From contig NZ_MRZN01000007.1 of NCBI RefSeq assembly GCF_002614725.1, forward strand, positions 1-64,000: a DNA stretch of 64,000 nt. The letters run 5' to 3'. This stretch comes from Staphylococcus edaphicus (GTDB lineage: Bacteria > Bacillota > Bacilli > Staphylococcales > Staphylococcaceae). Made by a program: the position numbers and the translations under genes. The notes below the pieces were generated by a model, which saw only the letters and a program-made list of their open reading frames with translations, did not search any database and was not told the origin of the DNA. Within the stretch, counting starts at the first letter, position 1; each line of letters opens with the position of its first letter. Positions 56,086-64,000 of this stretch are shown piece by piece.

Positions 56086-57084
56086 CTAAATTTGCACGTT
56101 ATTACATTCTATTTCATCGTAAGATTTTTTAAACTTAGCAATAAGTTCATTAACTATGGCTAAGTGATTATTCTCTGAATTATAAAAGTAATTAAATACT
56201 ATTTTTTTGTTGAATTGATTTAATTCTTGTGGCTTTTTAACAAGCATATAAATCAATTGTAGTTGCCAATATATAGGATGGGATTGTATATATAATTGTT
56301 CAGGATATATGAAACCTAATGCTTTACATACCCAATACTCTGATAAGCGTAAATTATAAATCACACTTAAACTCTCTTCTTTTACAGAATGCTTACATCG
56401 ACAACGGTTTAAGTATTGTTGTATTGTATGCTCGCTTAATTTCATTTCAGGGACACAATGCACTAAATTAGATTGATTAAAAATGAATCCAAACCCTTTA
56501 ATTGTTAATTTTGTCTTATACGCAACAAAACGATTTCCTCCAAGAAAATGATAAATTTGATATATATATAACTGTTTTTCACTGAGATTCCATACGACCA
56601 ACTGTTTTGACTTGATATCTATAAATGTACGTTCATATTTCGTCAATTTTACAATATTTGTCGCTTTATCATAGCCTGGATCTGGGACAATCCAGATTAG
56701 TTTATAACCACTGCTTAACAAGCCATGACTACGTTTTTTAATATGCGCAAGAGTCATTTTCGATAATTGTATTTCTATAGCTATACGCCCATTAATAATC
56801 AAATCAGGATATTGATAACACTCGGCAATATATGGTTCAATTTGAACACGGTAGCCAATATATGATAATCTCGTTGCTAACTCATATTTAAGGTTATAAT
56901 GTTCCAGAGACTCACCTTTATTACAAAAATGTGAGGATTGTCCCAAATGAGAAAAATGTGGCATTTTAACTAATCCCTTTTTCAAAACTAATCTACTTCT
57001 ACAATGCGGACATTCATACCTTGCCTCTTTAACAGCATGTTTGGCATAAACTAATTGATTGTGGGTATTATATGCTAATAACAC
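56086..57084 (-). CDS. coiA: Competence protein CoiA-like
   Basis: This 332-residue cytoplasmic protein has the CoiA layout. An N-terminal zinc-ribbon-like part (YECPHCRSRLVLKKG and FSHLGQSSHFCNKG) is followed by a PD-(D/E)xK nuclease-like core with YQYPDLIINGRIAIEIQLSK, and then a variable C-terminus. CoiA aids recombination of incoming DNA during transformation. It lies between mecA and pepF on the same strand, 51 bases before pepF. Together with comK it suggests retained competence machinery. Confidence 0.87.
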   Translation of the reverse strand: MLLAYNTHNQLVYAKHAVKEARYECPHCRSRLVLKKGLVKMPHFSHLGQSSHFCNKGESLEHYNLKYELATRLSYIGYRVQIEPYIAECYQYPDLIINGRIAIEIQLSKMTLAHIKKRSHGLLSSGYKLIWIVPDPGYDKATNIVKLTKYERTFIDIKSKQLVVWNLSEKQLYIYQIYHFLGGNRFVAYKTKLTIKGFGFIFNQSNLVHCVPEMKLSEHTIQQYLNRCRCKHSVKEESLSVIYNLRLSEYWVCKALGFIYPEQLYIQSHPIYWQLQLIYMLVKKPQELNQFNKKIVFNYFYNSENNHLAIVNELIAKFKKSYDEIECNNVQI

Positions 57085-57191
57085 ATTGCTTCACCTCATA
57101 ATATTACACGCTGTTAAACCACAAATTACTTCCAAAATTATAATTGCTTAATAAATTTATGTCTTCTAAATCATTATTATTCTATATAAAT

Positions 57192-57229
57192 AAAAACCAA
57201 CTACGGAATATTGTCCGTAGCTGGTTTAA
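57192..57229 (-). terminator. Terminator after mecA
   Basis: On the minus strand AACCAGCTACGG and CCGTAGTTGGTT pair with one wobble and are followed by TTTTTAT. Confidence 0.85.
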
Positions 57230-57294
57230 AATGGTCAGAATTCATTTATTATATGGTGTGTTTAGGAACTAAATCCGTCACCATGACTTTTAAT

Positions 57295-58011
57295 TTATAC
57301 TTCTGTATTTGGGAAATAACGACGTACTTGTGATGCAACGTTATGACTCATAATTATTTTTGCATAGTCGTTTAGATATACTTCTGATTTGTCAGTAGGA
57401 TATGCGAACTCAAGTAATTGACTATAACTATCATTAATTGTTTCTTGATCCACAGTTTCATCAAAATGAATAGCATAATAGTATATATTATTAAGACTAT
57501 ATAATAAATCTTCAAATTCATCTGTCGATTGGTTATTATAATGTGCATACTCAATGACTTCTTCTAAATCATTAAATTTAACAATCACAGTACGTGTATT
57601 TTGACGATTACGCTCATTATGGTCTTGATTCTGTTTGCTCTCTTTTTGTTGTTGACGTTGTTCAAATAAATCTTCTAAACTATCATCTTGATCAAATGTT
57701 TGTGACAATAAATCATTCACTTGGTAATCAAGTTGTTCATTGTCCTCATCTGACATATTAATAAGATCTTCATTTTTAGATTTAGATATTGTAACTTCAA
57801 CACCTTTTTCAAAAGCATGAACTTGTATCCATAACGGACCTTCTACTACAAAATCTTCTTCTTCGTTGATTTCTTCCATCATATTCCAAAAGAATTCTTC
57901 TCCACGTTTGCGATTTGTCCATAAGTCTTCCCGTTTAAATCCTCTAGCCTCAATATCACTATATGTTATAAATAATTTAACAGTTGTATCGTCAACGCGC
58001 TCTATTCTCAT
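57295..58011 (-). CDS. mecA: Clp adaptor protein MecA (TrfA)
   Basis: This 238-residue adaptor brings substrates such as ComK to ClpC/ClpP. The N-terminal domain MRIERVDDTTVKLFITYSDI to about residue 80 binds substrates. An acidic and glutamine-rich linker follows (about 85-135), then the C-terminal domain that binds and assembles ClpC (VIVKFNDLEEVIEYA to the end). It is not the beta-lactam resistance gene of the same symbol. It is called trfA in S. aureus, where it affects glycopeptide and oxacillin resistance. It lies between spxA and coiA and has its own terminator. Confidence 0.93.
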   Translation of the reverse strand: MRIERVDDTTVKLFITYSDIEARGFKREDLWTNRKRGEEFFWNMMEEINEEEDFVVEGPLWIQVHAFEKGVEVTISKSKNEDLINMSDEDNEQLDYQVNDLLSQTFDQDDSLEDLFEQRQQQKESKQNQDHNERNRQNTRTVIVKFNDLEEVIEYAHYNNQSTDEFEDLLYSLNNIYYYAIHFDETVDQETINDSYSQLLEFAYPTDKSEVYLNDYAKIIMSHNVASQVRRYFPNTEV

Positions 58012-58147
58012 ATCATCTCACTCCTTACAGTCGATGAATAGTAATCATATTGTATTAGAACGTAGTAAGAATTACAATTGATTTGTTTGATTAATTTTTA
58101 CTAAATCCTATTTGATAATTAATATTAACATATACCTTTGTTTTAGC

Positions 58148-58181
58148 CAAAAAAACAGCACTAACCTATAAAGTGCTGTTG
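58148..58181 (-). terminator. Terminator about 170 bases downstream of spxA
   Basis: On the minus strand AACAGCACT and AGTGCTGTT form a 9-bp stem followed by seven T residues. It ends either a long spxA 3' untranslated region or a separate small RNA. Confidence 0.85.
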
Positions 58182-58202
58182 CAATTATTGCATTAATTAT
58201 TC

Positions 58203-58266
58203 ACAATTAGCCGACGCATACAATACAATAAAATAATCTAATCATTTGACCTAAGCGCCTAATTGT
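58203..58266 (-). other. Structured 3' region downstream of spxA
   Basis: ACAATTAG (58203-58210) and CTAATTGT (58259-58266) are exact complements, and CGC (58215-58217) with GCG (58255-58257) extends the stem. The closed domain of about 64 bases lies between the spxA stop and the terminator at 58148-58181. A weak promoter (TTTTGT, 17 bases, TATAAC on the minus strand; -10 at 58269-58274) could start an RNA here. The rest of 58012-58348 holds nothing recognised. Confidence 0.4.
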
Positions 58267-58348
58267 TTGTTATATTTAAAGTAACAAAACCACAAAACAA
58301 TATGAGTTATATCGCTTTATGGCTTGTTTTATTCATTAATTTATTATA

Positions 58349-58744
58349 TTAGTCAACCAAACGTTGTGCTTCTTGCAATTGGAACGTACGCACTTTTCTT
58401 GGTAAGAAACGTCTAATCTCATCTTCATTATAACCAACTTGTAGACGTTTTTCGTCTAAAATAATTGGACGACGTAATAAACCAGGATTGTCTTGAATAA
58501 TTGAATATAAATCTTGAAGTGGTAATGCATCAATATCTACATTTAATTTTTGATAAGTTTTAGAACGTGTAGATATAATTTCATCTGTACCGTCTTCAGT
58601 CATTTTTAAAATTTGTTTAATTTCGTCTATTGTTAAGTGTTCTGAAAAAATGTTACGCTCCGTATACGGAATGTCATGTTCTTGTAACCATGCTTTCGCT
58701 TTACGGCAAGATGTGCAACTTGGTGAAGTAAATAATGTTACCAT
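58349..58744 (-). CDS. spxA: Redox-sensing transcription regulator Spx
   Basis: This 131-residue ArsC-like protein binds the RNA polymerase alpha subunit and reprogrammes transcription under disulfide stress. The redox switch C10-TS-C13 lies in [16 protein letters not shown], and the RPI segment LLRRPIIL near residue 92 binds alpha-CTD. The ATG at 58744 follows GGAGAG; a longer in-frame reading has no ribosome site. Spx is degraded by ClpXP with YjbH, also encoded in this window. Confidence 0.95.
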   Translation of the reverse strand: MVTLFTSPSCTSCRKAKAWLQEHDIPYTERNIFSEHLTIDEIKQILKMTEDGTDEIISTRSKTYQKLNVDIDALPLQDLYSIIQDNPGLLRRPIILDEKRLQVGYNEDEIRRFLPRKVRTFQLQEAQRLVD

Positions 58745-58971
58745 ACATCTCACTCTCCTATTTTTCATGAATGTAAATTCATTTGATTTCAATATTTATA
58801 TGATTAAGAAATGCTTAAGTAATTTCATCTTCCTTAACCTTACAATGAAAGTATACCCTTTCAACATTAAAATTAAATGAGAATTCTCTAATTTTTTCAA
58901 AAAATTTAAAATAAAAGTATTTCTCAATAAATTCAATTAAAAATATTGATATGTCTATAGTCTAACATAAC
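58745..58971. other. Divergent region, spxA/trpS
   Basis: AT-rich sequence with the spxA promoter region. No T-box core (AGGGTGG-like) or specifier stem was found ahead of trpS. No ORF was recognised. Confidence 0.5.
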
Positions 58972-58999
58972 TTACAAATGATTGAAATACTGTTATAAT
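58972..58999 (+). promoter_or_regulatory. Promoter of trpS
   Basis: TTACAA (58972-58977) and TATAAT (58994-58999) are 16 bases apart, and TGT directly before TATAAT gives an extended -10. The leader is only about 40 bases. Confidence 0.65.
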
Positions 59000-59028
59000 A
59001 AACGTATTATGTAAAAAATTAAATTTAA

Positions 59029-60036
<1,008 letters not shown>

Positions 60037-60050
60037 CGAGTCAATAAAAT

Positions 60051-60090
60051 AAAAAAGAGAATCCAAAAATTGGATTCTCTTTTTTTTATC
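60051..60090. terminator. Bidirectional terminator, trpS / oppA
   Basis: AGAGAATCCAA and TTGGATTCTCT form an 11-bp stem with a 3-base loop and are followed by eight T residues on the plus strand. The minus strand also has a T run. Confidence 0.88.
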
Positions 60091-60124
60091 AATAATGAAA
60101 TCAAGCGTAATTGATTTCATTATG
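60090..60124. repeat. Second hairpin between trpS and oppA
   Basis: ATAATGAAATCAA and TTGATTTCATTAT form a 13-bp perfect stem around a 6-base loop. It has no T run of its own and probably adds to termination or 3' protection of the oppA message. Confidence 0.65.
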
Positions 60125-60161
60125 ATAATTCAACTGAGTACGGTAATCATTATTGATTTAG

Positions 60162-61817
60162 TTACTCTTTTTTCTTTTTACCTGTTTTTGGATCAATGTG
60201 CTTATCTATCTTCACATGTTTCAGTGATGTGTCTCCACCAACTTGATGATAGACAATACCTTTAACTTGAGGATTAATAAGATGTGCTTCCCCCTTCTGA
60301 TAAACTGGAGCCACCGGTGCATCTTTGAGCATTAATTCTTCGGCTTCTTGCATGGCAGCGTTACGTTCTTTCGGTTTTTGTAGTAAGCTTCCATTTGCTT
60401 CTTTAACTAAGTTATCATATTTTTCACTGCCCCATCCCGTGTTATTTTGAGATGAATCTTTTGTCATGATATTTAGATAAGATAATGGATCCGGGAAATC
60501 TGGTCCCCATCCTGATAACGAGGCCTCAAATGTTTCTTTATTTTCTTGATTTAAACGTTGCTTAAATGGCAATTGTTTAATTTTCATCGTTACACCTGGA
60601 AGGTTACTTTCAACTTGAGATTTAATATATTCTGCCGAAATTTTTGCATCCGGTGTATCTTCTGTATTCATAGTGAAAGTCAATTCCTTAATGCCTAATT
60701 CTTTTTTCGCTTTTTCTAGATTCTTTTTAGCGGCTTTTGGATTATATTCCAATGGTGAATTAATAGTAGACGCAAAATCTTTACCATCTGGCGTTTTGGC
60801 AGTTAAGCTAGAAGTAAAGCCATCCATCGCTTTCGAACCATTGTTTTTAACAGAATTGACATATCCCTCTTTATCAATGGATTGTGAGATGGCCATTCTT
60901 AAGTCTTTATTTTTAAATTCAGGCACATTTTTTTGATTCATCTTAATATAGAATGTGCTTGCTAATAAGCGTTTCATTAAACCAGGATCGTCTTTATATT
61001 TATCTACTTGCTCTGCTGTGATACCTGCATCATCTACTGAACCCGTATCATAGAGTGATGCACCAGCTTGCTGATCTTTTAATACTTTGAAATTAATACG
61101 ATCTAAGTGAACTGCTTTTTTATCCCAATAATCTTCATTTTTAACCATCTGGATTTTGTCTTCCACTTTCCAGTCTTTAACTTTAAATGGCCCATTATAA
61201 GTTGTTTTATTTGCAGTTGTACCATACTGGTCACCATATTTTTTTACCATTTTTTCATTTTGTGGCATAAACGTACCAAATGCGAACATTTCATTAATAT
61301 ATGGTATTGGTTTTGTGAGTTCCACTTTAAGTGTATGATCATCAACTGCTTTCACCCCTAATTCATCAACATCTTTTTTACCCATATTGATTGCTTCAGC
61401 ATTTTTCAAATCATACATGATATAGGCATATTCAGAGGCTGTATCAGGGTTGATGACACGTTTCCATGCAAACTCAAAATCCTTTGCAGTAACTGGGTCG
61501 CCATTAGACCATTTGGCGTCTTTACGTAACTTAATCGTTAAAGTCTTTCCGCCATTACTTTCTTCCGGCATTTCTTTGGCTACACCTGGTACAGCTTTAT
61601 CATTCTTATCTAAACTATACAAACCTTCGTATACTTGGTTAAATAAATTAAAGGAAACTGTATCAGTGACTAATGCAGTATCAAGAGAAGAAATATCTGA
61701 ACTAACTACTTTTCTATAAACTTGTCCCTTGTCTGAATACACGCCTTCAGCATTACCACATCCGGCCAACACTACAGATAACGCGACCAATATAATAAAT
61801 AACTTTAATTTTTTCAT
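60162..61817 (-). CDS. oppA: Oligopeptide-binding lipoprotein OppA
   Basis: This 551-residue substrate-binding lipoprotein delivers peptides to the Opp permease. The signal peptide ends in the lipobox LAGC with C20 as the lipidated residue. The SBP_5 family segments DISSLDTALVTDTVSFNLF and FKVKDWKVEDKIQMVKNEDY are clear, and the C-terminus is lysine-rich. It is the last gene of the oppB-C-D-F-A series, 19 bases after oppF. Confidence 0.93.
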   Translation of the reverse strand: MKKLKLFIILVALSVVLAGCGNAEGVYSDKGQVYRKVVSSDISSLDTALVTDTVSFNLFNQVYEGLYSLDKNDKAVPGVAKEMPEESNGGKTLTIKLRKDAKWSNGDPVTAKDFEFAWKRVINPDTASEYAYIMYDLKNAEAINMGKKDVDELGVKAVDDHTLKVELTKPIPYINEMFAFGTFMPQNEKMVKKYGDQYGTTANKTTYNGPFKVKDWKVEDKIQMVKNEDYWDKKAVHLDRINFKVLKDQQAGASLYDTGSVDDAGITAEQVDKYKDDPGLMKRLLASTFYIKMNQKNVPEFKNKDLRMAISQSIDKEGYVNSVKNNGSKAMDGFTSSLTAKTPDGKDFASTINSPLEYNPKAAKKNLEKAKKELGIKELTFTMNTEDTPDAKISAEYIKSQVESNLPGVTMKIKQLPFKQRLNQENKETFEASLSGWGPDFPDPLSYLNIMTKDSSQNNTGWGSEKYDNLVKEANGSLLQKPKERNAAMQEAEELMLKDAPVAPVYQKGEAHLINPQVKGIVYHQVGGDTSLKHVKIDKHIDPKTGKKKKE

Positions 61818-61836
61818 TGTAATCCCCCTTTCCCCT

Positions 61837-62781
61837 TTATAGTGATGCTTCTTGAATTTGTGATTTCAATTCTTCCGCTTCTTCATCTGTTGTAAATACA
61901 TAGTGATTTTGACGGATTTCATGTAAAGTACGTTGGCTATTTTTAGATTCGTCTTCTTTAAATACAGTTCTCTTTCTTACTCGCTCACTTTCTGGATCTG
62001 GCTGAGGCACTGCAGAAAGTAACGATTTAGTGTATGGATGCATTGCATGATTATAAATTTCATCCGCACTGCCTATTTCAACAATCTTACCAAAATGCAT
62101 AACTGCAATTCTGTCAGAAATATATTTCACCATAGAAAGGTCATGCGCAATAAATAGAAATGTAATGCCGCGCTCTTTTTGCAATTTCAACAGTAAATTG
62201 ACAACTTGTGCCTGAATGGAAACATCAAGTGCAGAAATAGGTTCATCTGCAATAATAAATTCAGGTTCAACAGCTAATGCACGTGCGATACCAATACGTT
62301 GACGTTGACCACCTGAGAATTCATGAGGATAACGATTCGCATGTTCTTTGCTTAATCCAACTGTTTCTAATAAATCATATACACGCCGTTTACGGTCTTT
62401 AACTCCTGTTGACAATTTATGAATATCAATACCTTCGGCAACAATATCCATAACTTTTAATCTCGGATTAAGGGACGCATATGGATCCTGAAAAATCATT
62501 TGAATCTTTTTGTTAAATTTCAAAGAATCTTTTCGATTTTTAATTTTTTGAATATCTACATCTTCATATAAAATTTCGCCGTCTGTAATATCATTTAATT
62601 TGATAATCGCCTTACCTGTAGTTGATTTACCACAACCAGACTCACCAACAAGACCAAAAGTTTCCCCTTTATATACATCAAAAGAAATATTTTCGATGGC
62701 TCTAACTTCGTTACGTTTACCTTCGTTAAAATATTGCTTTAGATTTTTAACTTGTAATAACAGCTCATTATGCTTTTCCAT
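61837..62781 (-). CDS. oppF: Oligopeptide ABC transporter ATP-binding protein OppF
   Basis: This 314-residue cytoplasmic ATPase has Walker [10 protein letters not shown] (about residues 44-52), the Q-loop [14 protein letters not shown], the signature SGGQRQR and Walker [12 protein letters not shown]. The C-terminal oligopeptide/dipeptide extension is [19 protein letters not shown]. It pairs with OppD and overlaps it by 14 bases. Confidence 0.95.
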   Translation of the reverse strand: MEKHNELLLQVKNLKQYFNEGKRNEVRAIENISFDVYKGETFGLVGESGCGKSTTGKAIIKLNDITDGEILYEDVDIQKIKNRKDSLKFNKKIQMIFQDPYASLNPRLKVMDIVAEGIDIHKLSTGVKDRKRRVYDLLETVGLSKEHANRYPHEFSGGQRQRIGIARALAVEPEFIIADEPISALDVSIQAQVVNLLLKLQKERGITFLFIAHDLSMVKYISDRIAVMHFGKIVEIGSADEIYNHAMHPYTKSLLSAVPQPDPESERVRKRTVFKEDESKNSQRTLHEIRQNHYVFTTDEEAEELKSQIQEASL

Positions 62782-63853
62782 CGAACGACACCCTCTCTAC
62801 CTGTTGTGGTTTATCATAATTATTCGGCATATCACGCAGACGTTTTTTAACCATTTCTGGTGGTTCAACGTGTGGTGCACGTTCATCTAACAACCATGAT
62901 TTTACAAAATGTGTTGGCGATACTTGATACCATGGTGGCGGTGTTTTGAAATCTACGTCTAAAGCAAATTGACTTCGTTCCGCAAACGAATCACCTTTAG
63001 GTGGATGTAATAAATCTGGCGGTGTGCCAGGAATAGCAAGTAATTCAGTTTCTGTACCGGTCGATAAATCAGGCATAGAAGATAATAATCCCCATGTATA
63101 AGGATGTTTCGGATCATAGAATATTTCATCCACATCACCAGTTTCAACCATTTGTCCGCCATACATAACTGCAACTCTGTCTGCAATATTTGCAACTACG
63201 CCTAAATCATGTGTGATAAAAATAATTGACGTGCTAATCTTATCCTGTAGTTCTTTCATTAATTCTAATATTTGGGCTTGCATCGTTACATCTAAGGCTG
63301 TCGTTGGCTCATCTGCAATAAGCACTTTAGGTTCACAAGCTAATGCCGTAGCGATAACAATCCTTTGTCGTTGTCCACCTGAAAATTGATGTGGATAAGC
63401 GTTAAAACGTTTTTCTGCATTTGGCAGTCCTACTAAATTAAGTATTTCCAACGCTCTTTTTTTAGCATCTGTTTTATTATAATTTTTATGTTTAATCAGT
63501 GGTTCCATGACTTGTTTACCGATTTTCATTGTTGGATTTAACGAAGTCATCGGATCTTGAAAGATCATAGAAATATCTTTACCACGTAATTTTATTAGTT
63601 CTTGTTCTGACTTCTTAGCTAAGTCTTCTCCTAAGAAGTTGATTTCCCCTTTTTTAATTCTTCCAGCATCACCTTGAAATAATTTCGTAATGGCTTTTGT
63701 TGTTACTGATTTACCTGAACCAGATTCACCTACAATTGCCAGTGTTTCCCCCTTATCGATAAAGAAATCAACACCTCTTACCGCTTGCACTTCCCCTGCG
63801 TCAATATCAAAGGAAACATGCAAATCACTAACTTCCAATACTTTTTCTGACAT
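62768..63853 (-). CDS. oppD: Oligopeptide ABC transporter ATP-binding protein OppD
   Basis: This 361-residue ATPase has Walker [12 protein letters not shown]-loop [14 protein letters not shown], signature SGGQRQR and Walker [12 protein letters not shown]. The C-terminal extension [17 protein letters not shown] is typical. GGGGGCG precedes the ATG. It follows oppC after 17 bases and overlaps oppF. Confidence 0.95.
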   Translation of the reverse strand: MSEKVLEVSDLHVSFDIDAGEVQAVRGVDFFIDKGETLAIVGESGSGKSVTTKAITKLFQGDAGRIKKGEINFLGEDLAKKSEQELIKLRGKDISMIFQDPMTSLNPTMKIGKQVMEPLIKHKNYNKTDAKKRALEILNLVGLPNAEKRFNAYPHQFSGGQRQRIVIATALACEPKVLIADEPTTALDVTMQAQILELMKELQDKISTSIIFITHDLGVVANIADRVAVMYGGQMVETGDVDEIFYDPKHPYTWGLLSSMPDLSTGTETELLAIPGTPPDLLHPPKGDSFAERSQFALDVDFKTPPPWYQVSPTHFVKSWLLDERAPHVEPPEMVKKRLRDMPNNYDKPQQVERVSFDGKA

Positions 63854-63870
63854 AAACGTCGCCCCCTTTG

Positions 63871-64000
63871 TTATTTACGCATTTTCGGATCAAATGCATC
63901 GCGTAATCCATCACTAAATAGATAAAAGAATAAAATTAATAGACTTAGAATTAAAGCCGGTATAAACAATTCATGTGGATGAATCAACAACATGGCTCTA
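63871..64000 (-). CDS. oppC: Oligopeptide ABC transporter permease OppC, C-terminal end, cut by window
   Basis: The frame is open to the right edge. The visible 42 residues contain HPHELFIPALILSL, a last transmembrane helix, and the ending FSDGLRDAFDPKMRK, which is the characteristic C-terminus of Opp/Dpp C-type permeases. Its place directly upstream of oppD supports the call. Confidence 0.9.
   Translation of the reverse strand, partial: RAMLLIHPHELFIPALILSLLILFFYLFSDGLRDAFDPKMRK

Noticed and set aside
57295-58011. mecA as a methicillin-resistance gene
   Set aside because: The 238-residue product is the Clp adaptor, not penicillin-binding protein 2a. Only the gene symbol is shared.

Overview
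The window is chromosomal DNA of a low-GC Gram-positive of the genus Staphylococcus. Gene content, gene order and protein sequence match the well-known staphylococcal core segment that runs from the opp3 oligopeptide permease, through fabI, murE and the menaquinone genes, to atl and fmtA. Several details point away from S. aureus. The sspABC protease operon, which in S. aureus sits between menB and the aminotransferase gene, is missing. atl carries a long acidic propeptide with five 120-bp tandem repeats. pgcA lies next to fmtA. A transposase fragment of the IS1182/IS1272 type lies at the left edge. A coagulase-negative species, possibly of the S. haemolyticus group, is the best guess; this is inference only.

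Layout. 1-570: 3' end of a transposase gene followed by strong hairpins. 0.7-7.4 kb: nucleoside hydrolase, fmtA and pgcA (minus strand), then lcpB, a DUF2538 gene and a GNAT gene (plus strand). 7.6-11.9 kb: atl. 12-15.6 kb: a MarR regulator divergent from a membrane acyltransferase, then a PLP aminotransferase and a second, single-cysteine MarR regulator. 16-21.7 kb: overlapping menF-menD-menH-menB, divergent from menA. 21.8-27 kb: small genes (GNAT, TM2, a 29-residue cationic peptide, Ohr, tRNA-Ser and tRNA-Asn, comK, IDEAL protein, lplA, DUF2187, CPBP-like). 27-36.8 kb: 5'-nucleotidase, ktrD, HtrA-like protease, a TerC protein behind a probable manganese riboswitch, prfC, a YueH-like gene and murE. 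37-45 kb: ugtP-ltaA, YjcG-like and esterase genes, an alanine symporter, an AI-2E family gene and fabI. 45-51 kb: a tight operon of a UPF0738 gene, relQ, ppnK, a pseudouridine synthase gene, mgtE and cpaA. 51-54 kb: CYTH, truncated haemoglobin, yjbH, an SDR-like gene and the sRNA RsaE. 54-64 kb: pepF, coiA, mecA (adaptor), spxA, trpS and oppA-oppF-oppD-oppC (oppC cut by the window end).

The genes group into a few jobs. Cell-envelope construction is covered by fmtA, lcpB, atl, murE, ugtP-ltaA, pgcA and fabI. Respiration and redox control are covered by the men genes, truncated haemoglobin, RsaE, Ohr, YjbH and Spx. Competence and regulated proteolysis are covered by comK, coiA, mecA, yjbH, spxA and the HtrA-like protease. 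Ion homeostasis and second messengers are covered by ktrD, cpaA, mgtE, relQ and the TerC gene.

The most interesting non-coding signals are the riboswitch in front of the TerC gene, whose conserved 3' segment can pair with a sequence just upstream of the gene; RsaE with a perfect 15-bp palindrome upstream; a structured 3' region downstream of spxA; and the small cationic peptide gene with its own promoter and hairpin.
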